A DNA stretch of 64,000 bases from Methylobacterium sp. W2 (GCF_020662345.1 NZ_VMOA01000006.1:1-64000), one strand, 5' to 3'; shown: positions 53,170 to 62,861, counted from the first letter of the stretch. Numbers and translations: made by a program. The notes: generated from the sequence alone by a model not told the origin.

Positions 53170-53616
53170 TCACCGGAGCGGTATGGCGAACCGCTCCTTC
53201 GTGACGCCGAGTGCCCCAGTCCGGCTATAGAAACGGATGGCATCTTTGTTCCAGAGCGGCGTCTGCCATTCGAGCCGATCGATATCCTCCGCCTGCGCAA
53301 GTCTCACCGCCGCGTCGAAGAGTTGCCGGCCGATGCCCCGACCACGCGCTGTAGCCACGACAAACAAGCAGTCGAGGTGGCCATAGGGACACCCTTGCCA
53401 TAGCGAGAAATCGAATGTGACCGCAGCGTAGCCGACAAGTGCGGTATGCCCCTCGGCCACGAGCAGATGCGTCGGTGGGTCGTCCGCCGAAAGGATCGTC
53501 TCGAGCTCACCGAACGACAGGGGAGCCTCGCCCCGCTCGAATGCGGCATGCGCCCGAACCAGATTGAGGAGCGCTGGCGCATCGGGCACCATCGCTTTCC
53601 GGACGCGCGTGCTCAT
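53170..53616 (-). CDS. GNAT-family N-acetyltransferase
   Basis: 148 residues from MSTRVRKAMVPDAPALLNLV. The acetyl-CoA pyrophosphate loop is VVATARGRGIGRQLFDAAV, preceded by LDCLFV, and the C-terminal part has LEWQTPLWNKDAIRFYSRTGA. It resembles diamine/polyamine-type acetyltransferases in layout (LLVAEGHTALVGYAAVTF, FSLWQGCPYGHLDCLFV). The ATG overlaps the rhodanese stop (ATGA), so the two are coupled. Substrate unknown. Confidence 0.87.
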   Translation of the reverse strand: MSTRVRKAMVPDAPALLNLVRAHAAFERGEAPLSFGELETILSADDPPTHLLVAEGHTALVGYAAVTFDFSLWQGCPYGHLDCLFVVATARGRGIGRQLFDAAVRLAQAEDIDRLEWQTPLWNKDAIRFYSRTGALGVTKERFAIPLR

Positions 53617-54017
53617 GACGCTGCCCCAGTCCGCGCCAATTCGAAGCCTTCGTCGAGCCAGCCGGTGATGCCGCCAGCCATGATTTTGACGGGTCGGCCG
53701 AGTTCCGCAAGCCGCAGCGCCCCCCTGGCAGCACCGTTGCAGTGCGGCCCGGCGCAGTAGGTCACGAACACCGTGTGCTCCGGCCAATGTTCGAGCTTCG
53801 AACGCACGATCTTGCCGTGTGGCAGGTTGATCGCACCCGGAACATGACCTGCGGCGAAGAGGGCGGGGCCGCGCACGTCGAGCAGCACGAAGTCCGCCCC
53901 ATGCGCCAGAGCGTCATGCACGTCCCAGCAGTCGGTCTCGAAAGCGAACTCAGCGGCGAAGCGCTCGCAGGCAAGGGCGCTCGGGGCGGGTGGCACTGCG
54001 GTGACTGCGGTAGGCAT
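53613..54017 (-). CDS. rhodanese-like sulfurtransferase
   Basis: 134 residues from MPTAVTAVPPAPSALACERF; the frame is open to 54113. A single rhodanese domain: FVLLDVRGPALFAAGHVPGA, INLPHGKIV, and an active loop VTYCAGPHCNGAARGALRL with the catalytic Cys followed by a second Cys five residues on. The end is VKIMAGGITGWLDEGF. It transfers sulfane sulfur in vitro for the family. Divergent from the FtrA-type regulator and coupled to the GNAT gene. Confidence 0.9.
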   Translation of the reverse strand: MPTAVTAVPPAPSALACERFAAEFAFETDCWDVHDALAHGADFVLLDVRGPALFAAGHVPGAINLPHGKIVRSKLEHWPEHTVFVTYCAGPHCNGAARGALRLAELGRPVKIMAGGITGWLDEGFELARTGAAS

Positions 54018-54093
54018 CGGAATCTCCCTCGTTTGACCATGCCATGTCGCCCTCGCGGAGTTCGGCTTGCAATTGGCTGAAACGCCAGACATC

Positions 54094-55065
54094 GTGAAGA
54101 TCGTGCCAAACACGACTGGACCTCTCGCCGTCGCGCTTCTCTACGATGGCCTATGTACCTTCGAGTTCGGGATCGTGGCCGAAGTGTTCGGTCTCCCCCG
54201 ACCCGAGATGGGTGAGGCTTGGTATCGCTTCGCCAGCTGCGCGATCGAGGGGGGGCCGCTGCGTGCGCACGGGGGCTTCACGCTCACGCCGGACCACGGC
54301 ATCGAACTGATCGACCACGCCGACATCATCGTGGTGCCCGGCTGGAAGGGTGCAGACGAGCCGGTCCCGGAGGATCTCTGCCGCCGGTTGCGAACGGCCC
54401 ACGAGCGCGGAGCGCGGCTCGCCTCCATCTGCTCCGGCGCGTTCGTGCTCGCCGCGACGGGGCTCCTCGATGGCGGGCCGGCTACGACCCACTGGCGCTA
54501 CGCTGAGGCTCTGCGCGGGCGCCATCCCGAGGTCGCGGTCGACCACGCTTCGCTCTACCAATCCCACGGGCGCCTCTTCACCTCTGCCGGGAGTGCGGCA
54601 GGGCTCGACCTCCTGATTGAGATCGTGCGTCAGGATTACGGGCCGGAGGCTGCGAACTCGGTGGCGCGCCGCCTCGTGATGCCCGCCCACCGCACGGGCG
54701 GGCAGGCGCAGTTCCTGGAGCGCCCCGTACCGGTGCGGCGGAACAGCGAGGTCGCGCCCTTGCTCGACCAGATGCGGGCCGAACTGGGCGCGTCGTGGCC
54801 GCTGACGCGCATGGCCGAGGAATGCCGCATGAGCCTGCGTACGTTCGTCAGGCGCTTCACCGAGGCCACCGGGTCACCGCCGGGCGAGTGGCTTGCCGCA
54901 GAGCGGATCGAAGAGGCCAAGCGCCTTCTCGCCGCAGGCCGCCTGGGCGTTGACGACATCGCTGCTGTCGTCGGGCTGGGCGGAGCCGACACGTTGCGGC
55001 ACCACTTTCGCAAACGCATCGGTATCAGCCCTGGTGAGTTCCGGGCGCGCTTTGCCCGGCCCTAG
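54094..55065 (+). CDS. ftrA: FtrA/GlxA-type transcriptional regulator (DJ-1/PfpI + AraC domains)
   Basis: 323 residues from a GTG; a TTG at 54067 or GTG at 54103 are alternatives, and no ATG exists near. The N-terminal DJ-1/PfpI-like domain (about 10-170) has VALLYDGLCTFEFGIVAEVF, IIVVPGWKG and the Cys elbow LASICSGAFVLAATGLLDG. The C-terminal AraC helix-turn-helix pair begins near PLTRMAEECRMSLRTFVRRF and ends DTLRHHFRKRIGISPGEFR. It is divergent from rhodanese-GNAT and probably controls that pair; the ligand is unknown. Confidence 0.88.
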   Translation: MKIVPNTTGPLAVALLYDGLCTFEFGIVAEVFGLPRPEMGEAWYRFASCAIEGGPLRAHGGFTLTPDHGIELIDHADIIVVPGWKGADEPVPEDLCRRLRTAHERGARLASICSGAFVLAATGLLDGGPATTHWRYAEALRGRHPEVAVDHASLYQSHGRLFTSAGSAAGLDLLIEIVRQDYGPEAANSVARRLVMPAHRTGGQAQFLERPVPVRRNSEVAPLLDQMRAELGASWPLTRMAEECRMSLRTFVRRFTEATGSPPGEWLAAERIEEAKRLLAAGRLGVDDIAAVVGLGGADTLRHHFRKRIGISPGEFRARFARP

Positions 55066-55286
55066 ACACACAGCGTGAGGTGTCCGCCCCGTCCGCTTAT
55101 GCGCATCCTGCCTCTTCGTCTGGAGGACCGAGTTGGGTCGGTGGCGCAACGTCCGCTTCGAGGCGAACAATCAGGGCCCGCTCGCCACCCTGAGCAGCCC
55201 TTCGCATTGTCAAGCCGATTGGGTTTGGACCGAGCTCCCAGCCTCGCGCCCCTCTAACCTCGCCGCGGCGCCGAGATGCCGGCTCC

Positions 55287-57182
55287 TCAATGCGCCCAGG
55301 CTTCCTCATGGAGGCGCAGGCCCCGCTCCTCGCCCCGGCGGACCGAGGCCAGGTCGAGGAGTTCGGGGGCGCGGTCCGTGTCGTCGATGGACAGGAACAG
55401 TCCGTTGCTTTGCGAGGCGCGGCCGAGATCGGCGCGGCTGGTCAGCACGCTGAAGGCGGGGCTCGTGAGCAGGGCGAGGGCCACCGGCCCCATCCACAGG
55501 GCGAGCCAGGGATTTCCCGCATAGACGAGCAGGCCGGCGAGCAGGGCTCCCGCCACCAGGGCGTCCACCTGCAGGCGGATCGCCTCGGACCACGGCACCT
55601 GCCGGTCGTCGCGTGCCTGCGAATCCCAGCGCACCACGCGGCCGATGAAGGTGGTGGCGACCGCGCCGGCGGCAAAGACCGTCATGACCGGCCAGAGCAG
55701 CACCCAGACGATCTGTTCGAGCACGGCGCTCTTCAGGAGCGAGGCGGTGCCGCCGAAAGCCGCGCGGCGGGTCGGCGAGGCCAGGACATGGCCGAGGCTG
55801 AGGAGTTTCGGCAGGGCCATCACGGTGACGACGAGGGCGGCCAGCGCATGGGCGGCGAGGCCGGTTCCGGTAAGCCCATAGGCCAGCAGGCCGAGATCGC
55901 CGGTCACGGCGGCCTGGATCGAGGCGGCGGCGAGGAACAGCACCCAGAGCGGGCAGGCGAGGTAGGACAGGATCCCGACGATCAGGTGCCAGCGGCTCGC
56001 CGCGCGCAGGCCGGGCAGGGTGGTGACGCGCAGGTGCTGCATGTTGCCCTGGCACCAGCGCCGCTCGCGCCCGAGGAGATCGACGAGATTCGTCGGCATT
56101 TCCTCCCAGGTGCCGCCCATCTCCGGCAGGAGGCAGACCTCCCATCCGGCCCGGCGCAGGAGGGCGCCCTCGACGATGTCGTGGCACAGGATCTCGCCGC
56201 CCAGCGGCGCCTTGCCGGGCAGCACCGGCAGTTCGGCATTGTCGGCGAAGGCCGCGACCCGCAGGATCGCGTTGTGGCCCCAATAGCTCCCATCGGCGCC
56301 CTGCCAGGTCTCGAGGCAGCGGATCGACAGCGGCGCGTAGAGCCGCACGGCGAATTGCTGGATGCGGGCAAACAGCGTGTCCCGGCCGGTGGCGTAGGAG
56401 ACGGTCTGGATCAGCCCGACCTTGGGGGCTTCCTCCATCAGCCGGGCGAGGCGGCGCATGGTGGCGCCGGTCATCAGGCTGTCGGCGTCGAGCACGATCA
56501 TGAAATCGTAGTCCGAGCCGTAGGACTTGCAGAACTCGGCGATGTTGCCGGCCTTGCGGCCCGCATTGTCCTCGCGCCGCCGATAGCGGAAGCGCGGCAG
56601 GCCGGGGCCGTTCAGGCGCGCCCAGGCCTCGATCCGGGCGAATTCATGCTCCTCCACCGCCGCGATGGCGCCGTCACGCGTGTCGGAGAGGACGAAGATG
56701 TCGATATCGGACCCGTCGCCGCCGCCACGCTGGAGCGAGCGGGCCATGACGCGCAGGGCGGCAAACACCGCCACCGCGTCCTCGGCATGGATCGCCACCA
56801 CGGCCGCGGTGCGGCTCAGGCCCGAGGCGGTGGCCGGCACCGTGGCCGAGCGGATCTCGATCGCGGATTTGGCGGCATCGCCGAACCCGGCCGCCGCGAG
56901 GCCGTAGACGTATTGCCAAGCGACGTAGGATTGCCACGTCATCACCAGGCCGAACAGCACCAGCACGGCCCAGCCCAAGGCGCCGTCGGGGCGTCCATAG
57001 GCGGACAGGGCGAGCCAGACGATCGCGGCCGCGGTGACCAGGGTCGGCACCGCCAGCAGAAGCCGCCGCCGCAGCAACGACGGCGCCTCGAACGAGGGCG
57101 TCTCGCTCGGCCGGATCGCGGGAATCGCCGGGTCCGGGATTCCGGCTTGGGATGCGTCGTGCGACAACCGGGTGATGGACAT
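55287..57182 (-). CDS. opgH: periplasmic glucan glucosyltransferase
   Basis: 631-residue membrane glycosyltransferase of family GT2. Helices near residues 38-60 and 70-92 precede the catalytic domain with YDFMIVLDADSLMTGATM (Asp-x-Asp), LCHDIVEGALLRRAGW and the Gln/Arg-Trp motif GRERRWCQGNMQHL. Several C-terminal helices follow. It polymerises glucose from UDP-glucose for osmoregulated periplasmic glucans. Divergent from opgG/D with a 63-base gap. The 220-base gap on its left (55066-55286) shows nothing recognisable. Confidence 0.93.
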   Translation of the reverse strand: MSITRLSHDASQAGIPDPAIPAIRPSETPSFEAPSLLRRRLLLAVPTLVTAAAIVWLALSAYGRPDGALGWAVLVLFGLVMTWQSYVAWQYVYGLAAAGFGDAAKSAIEIRSATVPATASGLSRTAAVVAIHAEDAVAVFAALRVMARSLQRGGGDGSDIDIFVLSDTRDGAIAAVEEHEFARIEAWARLNGPGLPRFRYRRREDNAGRKAGNIAEFCKSYGSDYDFMIVLDADSLMTGATMRRLARLMEEAPKVGLIQTVSYATGRDTLFARIQQFAVRLYAPLSIRCLETWQGADGSYWGHNAILRVAAFADNAELPVLPGKAPLGGEILCHDIVEGALLRRAGWEVCLLPEMGGTWEEMPTNLVDLLGRERRWCQGNMQHLRVTTLPGLRAASRWHLIVGILSYLACPLWVLFLAAASIQAAVTGDLGLLAYGLTGTGLAAHALAALVVTVMALPKLLSLGHVLASPTRRAAFGGTASLLKSAVLEQIVWVLLWPVMTVFAAGAVATTFIGRVVRWDSQARDDRQVPWSEAIRLQVDALVAGALLAGLLVYAGNPWLALWMGPVALALLTSPAFSVLTSRADLGRASQSNGLFLSIDDTDRAPELLDLASVRRGEERGLRLHEEAWAH

Positions 57183-57245
57183 GGGGCGATGGGCACTCGA
57201 TCGACGTGAAGTGGGCCGTCATCCGTCACGACATGAAGGGCATCG

Positions 57246-58895
57246 ATGACACGGGATGATGGTGGAGACGAGCGTTCGGGACGCGAGCCCCTCTCGCGGC
57301 GGCAGACCTTGCGAACCGCGCTCGGTATGACCGCAGGCATGATAATGCCTAGTGCCGTCGACCTGAATACCGCCAGAACGATGGCCGCCGACACTCTCGA
57401 CCCACCGCGCGACGCGCCGATGACCTTCGAGGGCGTCGTGGCCCAGGCCCGCCGCCTCGCCGCCGCACCCTACCGGCCCGCTCCCGACGATCTCCCGCCC
57501 CCCCTCGTCGGCCTCAGCTATGACGGCTACCGGGCGATCACCTTCCGCCCCGACGCGTCCCCCCGCCTCGGCGGCTCGTTCTCGCTGCAGCTGTTCCATC
57601 GCGGCTTTCTGCAGAAGAAGCGCGTCGCCCTGTTCCTCCAGCCGCCGGACGGCCCGCCGCAACCGATCCTCTACCAGTCGAGTCTGTTCGATCTCGGATC
57701 GGACCTCGGCGGGCAGGACTTTTCCCGCGATCTCGGCTTTGCCGGCTTCCGGCTGCATCATGCTTTCGACGATGCGAAGCCGGCTCACCAGGAGGAGTTC
57801 CTGGTCTTCCTCGGCGCCTCGTATTTCCGGCTTCGCGGCAAGACGCAGGAATACGGCCTGTCGGCGCGCGGCGCCGCGATCCAGGCCGGCGGCCCCGGAG
57901 CGGAGGAGTTTCCGGACTTCACGGCGTTCTGGATCTGCGAGCCGAAGGCCGAAGCCCGTGCCGTCACGATCCTGGCCCTCCTCGATTCGCCGAGCCTGGC
58001 CGGCGCCTACCGCTTCGTGGTCGAACCCGGCGAGACCTCGCGGATGGTGGTCACCGCCTCGCTGCATCCCCGCGCCGCGATCCCGCGTCTCGGTCTCGCC
58101 CCGCTCACCAGCATGTTCCTGCACGGGCAGAACGGTCCGGGCGCGCGCGGAGCCGCGCCCTTCGACGATTTCAGGCCCCAGGTCCACGATTCCGACGGGC
58201 TCGTGGTCTCCACCAGGGACGACCGCCTGTGGCGTCCCCTGAGCAACGGACGGCGCGATCCGCAGATCTCGGCCTTCCGGACCGATCCCCTCGACGGGTT
58301 CGGGCTTCTCCAGCGCGAGCGAAGCTTTGCCGCCTATCTGGATGTCCAGGCCCGTCACGAGGCCCGGCCCGGCCTCTGGGTCACGCCCCAGGCGGGGTTC
58401 GGCGCCGGGGCGGTGCAGCTCTTCGAGATCCCGTCGCGCGAGGAGTACATGGACAACATCGTCGCCGCCTTCGTGCCGGGCGCACCCATTACGGCGGGAA
58501 GCACCCTCGACCTCGCCTACACCCTCGCCACTGTCGGGGCCGAGCCGGACACCGCCGTGCTCAGCGCGCTGGCCCGGGTGGTCTCGACCCGCGTCGGCTC
58601 GGCGGAACGTCTGCGCCCGACCACGCCGCCGAGCCCGGACCGGCGCCTCTACGTCATCGATTTCGAAGGGCCGGGCCTGCCCGCCGGCCATGACGGGGAC
58701 ATCGCGGCCGAGGTCTCGGCCAGTGCCGGCACGATGGTCGATCCGGTGGTGGAGCGGGTGCCCCAGACCGGGGGCTGGCGCCTCTATGTGGAATGGCGCC
58801 CACCGACGCCCCTGCCGCCCGGCGACGTCATCCTGCGGGCGCGCCTCATGCGGGCCGGTCGTCCGATCAGCGAGACCTGGGACAACCCCGCCTGA
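57246..58895 (+). CDS. opgG: periplasmic glucan biosynthesis protein OpgG/OpgD
   Basis: 549 residues. The N-terminus has a twin-arginine signal (LSRRQTLRTALGMTAGM), which is characteristic of OpgD rather than OpgG; the gene symbol is therefore provisional. Family motifs are LSYDGYRAITFRPD, QLFHRGFLQKKRV, then GFAGFRLHHAF, EEFLVFLGASYFR, LTSMFLHGQNG and WRPLSNGRR. It shapes the glucan backbone in the periplasm with OpgH. The two genes share a short divergent promoter region. Confidence 0.92.
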   Translation: MTRDDGGDERSGREPLSRRQTLRTALGMTAGMIMPSAVDLNTARTMAADTLDPPRDAPMTFEGVVAQARRLAAAPYRPAPDDLPPPLVGLSYDGYRAITFRPDASPRLGGSFSLQLFHRGFLQKKRVALFLQPPDGPPQPILYQSSLFDLGSDLGGQDFSRDLGFAGFRLHHAFDDAKPAHQEEFLVFLGASYFRLRGKTQEYGLSARGAAIQAGGPGAEEFPDFTAFWICEPKAEARAVTILALLDSPSLAGAYRFVVEPGETSRMVVTASLHPRAAIPRLGLAPLTSMFLHGQNGPGARGAAPFDDFRPQVHDSDGLVVSTRDDRLWRPLSNGRRDPQISAFRTDPLDGFGLLQRERSFAAYLDVQARHEARPGLWVTPQAGFGAGAVQLFEIPSREEYMDNIVAAFVPGAPITAGSTLDLAYTLATVGAEPDTAVLSALARVVSTRVGSAERLRPTTPPSPDRRLYVIDFEGPGLPAGHDGDIAAEVSASAGTMVDPVVERVPQTGGWRLYVEWRPPTPLPPGDVILRARLMRAGRPISETWDNPA

Positions 58896-59062
58896 TCACC
58901 GGGCATTCTCACGGCCTCACGACTTGGCGAGGGGATCGGAACGTGAGCACCGGTCGGGGATTTCTACCTTGGAACACCACCAAGTTGCGGAGCCGCCCGG
59001 TTCCCCCGGGGCCTTCGAAGCGCCTTGGGGTGCGGCGTCCGCCATCCCCCGGAGCAGCACCC

Positions 59063-60166
59063 TTGGCGATCAACACCCCCTATCTGCGCTACACGCCTGC
59101 CGTCGAGACCCCTGACGCCGATGAGGCCGAGACCAGCCGGTCCCTGAACGAGACCATGCGCTCCATCAGCGAGACGACCCTCGCCGATGGCGGCCATGCC
59201 ATCCGCAGCGTCCACGCCAAGGCGCATGGCGCGCTGAGGGCCGAGTTGGAGGTGGCGCCCGGCCTGTCCCCCGAGCTGGCGCAGGGCCTGTTCGCGAAGC
59301 CGGGGCATTATCCGGTGGTGATGCGCTTCTCGACCATCCCCGGCGATATCCTCGACGACAGCGTCTCCACCCCGCGCGGCGTGGCGATCAAGATCGTCGG
59401 CGTCGAGGGCGAACGTCTCGAAGGGTCGGAGGGGGATGCCACCCAGGATTTCGTGCTCGTCAACGGCCCGGCCTTTTCCGCACCCGGACCGAAGCAGTTC
59501 CTCGCGACCCTGAAGCTCCTCGCCAAGACCACGGACCGGGCCGAGGGGCTGAAGAAGGTGGCCTCGGCGGCGTTGCGCGGCGTGCAGAGCGCGGTCGTGG
59601 CGACCACCGGTTCGCCGAGCCCGACCCTGGCGACGCTGGGCGGACAGCCGGAGACGCATATCCTCGGCGACAGCTTCTACAGCCAGGTTCCGCTGCGCTT
59701 CGGCGATCACATCGCCAAGATCGCCCTCGTCCCGGTCTCGCCGGACCTGACGGCGCTCACCGACAAGCCGCTGGACGACACCAGCGCCCCCAACGCGATC
59801 CGCGAGGCGGTGCTGGAGCATTTCCGCCTCCATGGCGGCACCTGGGAGTTGCGGGCGCAGCTCTGCCTGAACCTCGACGACATGCCGGTGGAGGACGCCT
59901 CCGTGGTCTGGCCGGAGGCAGCGAGCCCCTACCGCACCATCGCCACCCTCACCGCCGCGCCGCAGGCGAGCTGGAGCGAGGCCCGCGCGGCTTTCGTCGA
60001 TGACGGTCTGTCCTTCAGCCCCTGGCACGGGCTCGCCGCGCACCGGCCCCTGGGCGGCATCATGCGCATGCGCAAATCGGCCTACGAGATGGGCAAGCGC
60101 TTCCGGGCCGAGAAGAACGGCCGCCGCATCGAGGAGCCGAGGAGCCTCGACGCGCTGCCGGAGTAA
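59063..60166 (+). CDS. catalase-family (SrpA-like) heme protein
   Basis: 367 residues from a TTG (LAINTPYLRYTPAVET); a GTG at 58943 with GAGGGGAT upstream is an alternative that adds 40 basic, Pro-rich residues. The core resembles catalase-like proteins: VHAKAHGALRAELEV with the distal His, VVMRFSTIPGDILDDSVSTPRGVAIKI, TQDFVLVNGPAFSAP and FSPWHGLAAHRPLGGIMRMRKSAYE. Length is short compared with true catalases (about 480 or more). A peroxidase or lipid-peroxide role is possible. Confidence 0.85.
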   Translation: MAINTPYLRYTPAVETPDADEAETSRSLNETMRSISETTLADGGHAIRSVHAKAHGALRAELEVAPGLSPELAQGLFAKPGHYPVVMRFSTIPGDILDDSVSTPRGVAIKIVGVEGERLEGSEGDATQDFVLVNGPAFSAPGPKQFLATLKLLAKTTDRAEGLKKVASAALRGVQSAVVATTGSPSPTLATLGGQPETHILGDSFYSQVPLRFGDHIAKIALVPVSPDLTALTDKPLDDTSAPNAIREAVLEHFRLHGGTWELRAQLCLNLDDMPVEDASVVWPEAASPYRTIATLTAAPQASWSEARAAFVDDGLSFSPWHGLAAHRPLGGIMRMRKSAYEMGKRFRAEKNGRRIEEPRSLDALPE

Positions 60167-60265
60167 AGCCCGACGTTGCCGCGATGCGACAGGGCGGCGG
60201 CGATGGTCGGTGCGGGAGAATCTCGCCATTGACCGTCCCGTCAGCCCCGACCTAGCGTGGCCGCG

Positions 60266-60440
60266 ACGGTTCCTCTTCGGAGGATCAAAAGGGAACGCGG
60301 TGAGGATCTTGCGTCCGATGCCGCGGCTGCCCCCGCAACTGTAAGCGGCGAGTCCTTCATCAACACGTCACTGGGTGATCCACCTGGGAAGACGATGAGA
60401 GGGCGGCGACCCGCGAGCCAGGAGACCTGCCGTCAGTCGT
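60266..60440 (+). ncRNA. cobalamin (adenosylcobalamin) riboswitch
   Basis: The class I core is readable in order: GGGAACGCGGTGAGGATC, GCGGCTGCCCCCGCAACTGT then AAGCGGCGAGTCC, CACTGGG, and GACCCGCGAGCCAGGAGACC with the B12 box at 60416-60431. It lies 120 bases before the receptor start. B12 binding normally shuts off the downstream gene, here a TonB-dependent receptor. Outer limits are approximate. Confidence 0.95.
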
Positions 60441-60560
60441 GGTCACACGCGAAACGCATCGGGCGGGGTGTCCTGGTGGGGTGTCGGGGCGTTCGCATGT
60501 CGCGAACGCATCGGCTTCGTTCGCGGTGACGTGCCACTGCCGTCGCCCGAGGTTCCCGCC

Positions 60561-62711
60561 GTGTCCGCCCATCCTCCACGCGCTCTCCCTCCCTTTCTCG
60601 TCCTCGCGCTGCTGACCTCCGCCTCACCGGTCCTCGCCCAGGCCGGCGCGGCGACCACCGCCGAGGCGACCCTCGACGAACTCTCCGTGGCCGCCGACAT
60701 GCGGCCGCCTCCTGCCGCCGGTCCCGGTTTCGGCGGGGCCACGGGCGGAGCCGGCGGGGCCGAGGCGTTCGGCGCCCTGTCCGCTCCCGCGCTGACGTCG
60801 AGTTCCGGCGTCATCACCGGCAAGGTCCTCAACGACCGCCCGGTCACCCGCCCCGGCGAGGTGCTGGAAGCCGTGCCCGGCCTCATCGTCACGCAGCATT
60901 CCGGTGAGGGAAAAGCCAACCAGTACTTCCTGCGCGGCTTCAACCTCGATCACGGCAGCGACATCGCCATCACCATCGACGGCATGCCCGCCAACATGCG
61001 CACCCACGGCCACGGCCAGGGCTATGCCGACATCAACTTCCTCATTCCCGAACTCGTCGGCGCTGTGGAGTTCCACAAGGGCCCGTACTTCGCCCGCGAC
61101 GGCGATTTCGCCTCCGCCGGCTCGGTGCGGATCGATACGATCGACGCGGTGCCGCGCCCTCTCGCGCTCACCTCCCTCGGCAGCTTCGGCTACAAGCGGG
61201 CGCTCACCATCGCCTCCGCGCCCCTCGGGGACGGGACTCTCCTCGCCGCCGGCGAGGCTCAGGTCTATGACGGCCCCTGGGTGGTGCCGGACGCCATCCG
61301 AAAGCTCAACGGCGTGCTGCGCTACAGCCAGGGGAACGCCCTCGACGGGTTCTCCGTCACCGGCATGGCCTATTCCAACCGCTGGACGGCGACGAACCAG
61401 ATCCCCCAGCGGGCCATCTCCGAGGGCCTGATTGGCCGCTTCGGCACCCTCGACCCCAGCGATGGCGGCGATGCGAGCCGCTTCTCCCTGTCGGGCCGCT
61501 GGAGCCGGTCGGACGACGGCGGCGTCACCCGCGCCAGCGCCTATGTCATCCGCTCGAACCTCAACCTCTTCAACAACTTCACTTACTTTCTCAACGATCC
61601 GGTCAACGGCGACCAGTTCCGCCAGCTCGACAGCCGCACCGTCGCCGGCGGCGAGATCGCCCGGGTGTTCAAGGGCGAGGTCTTCGGTCTCTCCATGGAG
61701 AACGAGATCGGCGTGCAGACCCGGTTCGACGACATCCATGTCGGCCTGTTCAACACGCGGGCGCGCTCTTCGCTCTCCACCGTGCGCGACGACCGCGTGC
61801 AGGAGGGCAGCGCCGCCCTCTACGTCGAGAACCGCCTGCGCTGGACCGATTGGCTGCGCACCAGCGTTGGCCTGCGCGCCGACGCCTACGACGCCACCGT
61901 GAGATCGAACAATCCGCTGAATTCGGGCCACGCGCGGGACGGCATCGTCAGCCCCAAGCTCGGCGCGGTGTTCGGGCCCTGGGCCGAGACCGAGCTGTTC
62001 GTGAATTACGGCGAGGGTTTCCACTCCAACGATGCGCGGGGCGCGACCATCACGGTCGATCCGGGCAACCCTCTGTTCCCCCTCGACCGGGTGCCGCTGC
62101 TGGTGCGCTCGGTGGGCTCGGAAGTGGGCTTCCGCAACCGCTCCATCGCCGGCCTCGAATCGACCGTGACCCTGTTCCAGCTCGATTTCGACTCCGAGAA
62201 CCTGTTCGTGGGCGATGCCGGCACCACCGAGCCGAGCCGCCCGAGCCGGCGCACCGGCATCGAGTGGACCAACCACTACGCGGTGACGCCCTGGCTCGCG
62301 CTCGATGCCGACCTCACCGTGACCCATGCGCGCTTTGCCGACCGCGACCCGGCGGGGAGCCGCATTCCCGCCGCCCCCACCGCCATCGCGGCCGCCGGCT
62401 TCACGCTGGGCGAGTCCCTCGGCTGGTTCGGTACGCTACGGCTTCGCTATTTCGGGCCGCGCCCGTTGATCGAGGACAATTCCGTCCGCTCGAAGCCCAC
62501 CACCCTGGTGAACGGCCGCATCGGCTACAATTTCGACAACGGCGTCACGGTGCAGCTCGACATCCTCAACCTGCTCAACGTCAAGGCGAGCCAGATCGAT
62601 TACTTCTACGAGTCTCGCCTGCGGGGAGAACCCGCCGGCGGCGTGGCGGACACGCATCTGCATCCGGTGGAGCCGATGGCCGTGCGGCTGACGGTGGCGG
62701 GGCGGTTCTGA
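60561..62711 (+). CDS. TonB-dependent outer-membrane receptor under B12 riboswitch
   Basis: 716 residues from a GTG with GAGG nine bases upstream; the frame is open from 60468. The signal peptide (LPPFLVLALLTSASPVLAQA) is followed by a TonB-box-like LDELSVAA, an Ala/Gly-rich linker and a plug domain (RPGEVLEAVPGLIVTQHSGE, YFLRGFNLDHGSDIAITIDG, HGHGQGYADINFLIPELV). The beta-barrel ends in VRLTVAGRF with a terminal Phe. The riboswitch suggests cobalamin, cobinamide or cobalt uptake. It is not a close match to enteric BtuB, and no btuCDF genes are in view. Confidence 0.92.
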   Translation: MSAHPPRALPPFLVLALLTSASPVLAQAGAATTAEATLDELSVAADMRPPPAAGPGFGGATGGAGGAEAFGALSAPALTSSSGVITGKVLNDRPVTRPGEVLEAVPGLIVTQHSGEGKANQYFLRGFNLDHGSDIAITIDGMPANMRTHGHGQGYADINFLIPELVGAVEFHKGPYFARDGDFASAGSVRIDTIDAVPRPLALTSLGSFGYKRALTIASAPLGDGTLLAAGEAQVYDGPWVVPDAIRKLNGVLRYSQGNALDGFSVTGMAYSNRWTATNQIPQRAISEGLIGRFGTLDPSDGGDASRFSLSGRWSRSDDGGVTRASAYVIRSNLNLFNNFTYFLNDPVNGDQFRQLDSRTVAGGEIARVFKGEVFGLSMENEIGVQTRFDDIHVGLFNTRARSSLSTVRDDRVQEGSAALYVENRLRWTDWLRTSVGLRADAYDATVRSNNPLNSGHARDGIVSPKLGAVFGPWAETELFVNYGEGFHSNDARGATITVDPGNPLFPLDRVPLLVRSVGSEVGFRNRSIAGLESTVTLFQLDFDSENLFVGDAGTTEPSRPSRRTGIEWTNHYAVTPWLALDADLTVTHARFADRDPAGSRIPAAPTAIAAAGFTLGESLGWFGTLRLRYFGPRPLIEDNSVRSKPTTLVNGRIGYNFDNGVTVQLDILNLLNVKASQIDYFYESRLRGEPAGGVADTHLHPVEPMAVRLTVAGRF

Positions 62712-62762
62712 AGCCTGGACCGGCGGTCTAACCCGTCCCGTCAGGGCTCTACCAGCCCCAAG

Positions 62763-62808
62763 CAGGTTTCGCAGAAGTGGTCACCGGTTCTGCGTCCTAA
62801 AACCTGCG
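62763..62808. repeat. palindromic repeat after the receptor gene
   Basis: Nested arms GCAGGTTT / AAACCTGC and CGCAGAA / TTCTGCG enclose an 11-base loop, with five extra bases on the right side between the arms. It lies in the gap between the convergent receptor and TetR genes. It may act as terminator; similar palindromes are common in related genomes. Confidence 0.55.
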
Positions 62809-62861
62809 ACACTTCAAAGGCCTAAGCAAGGCGAAGCGTTGGCTTGCCAATGCGAGCCTGC

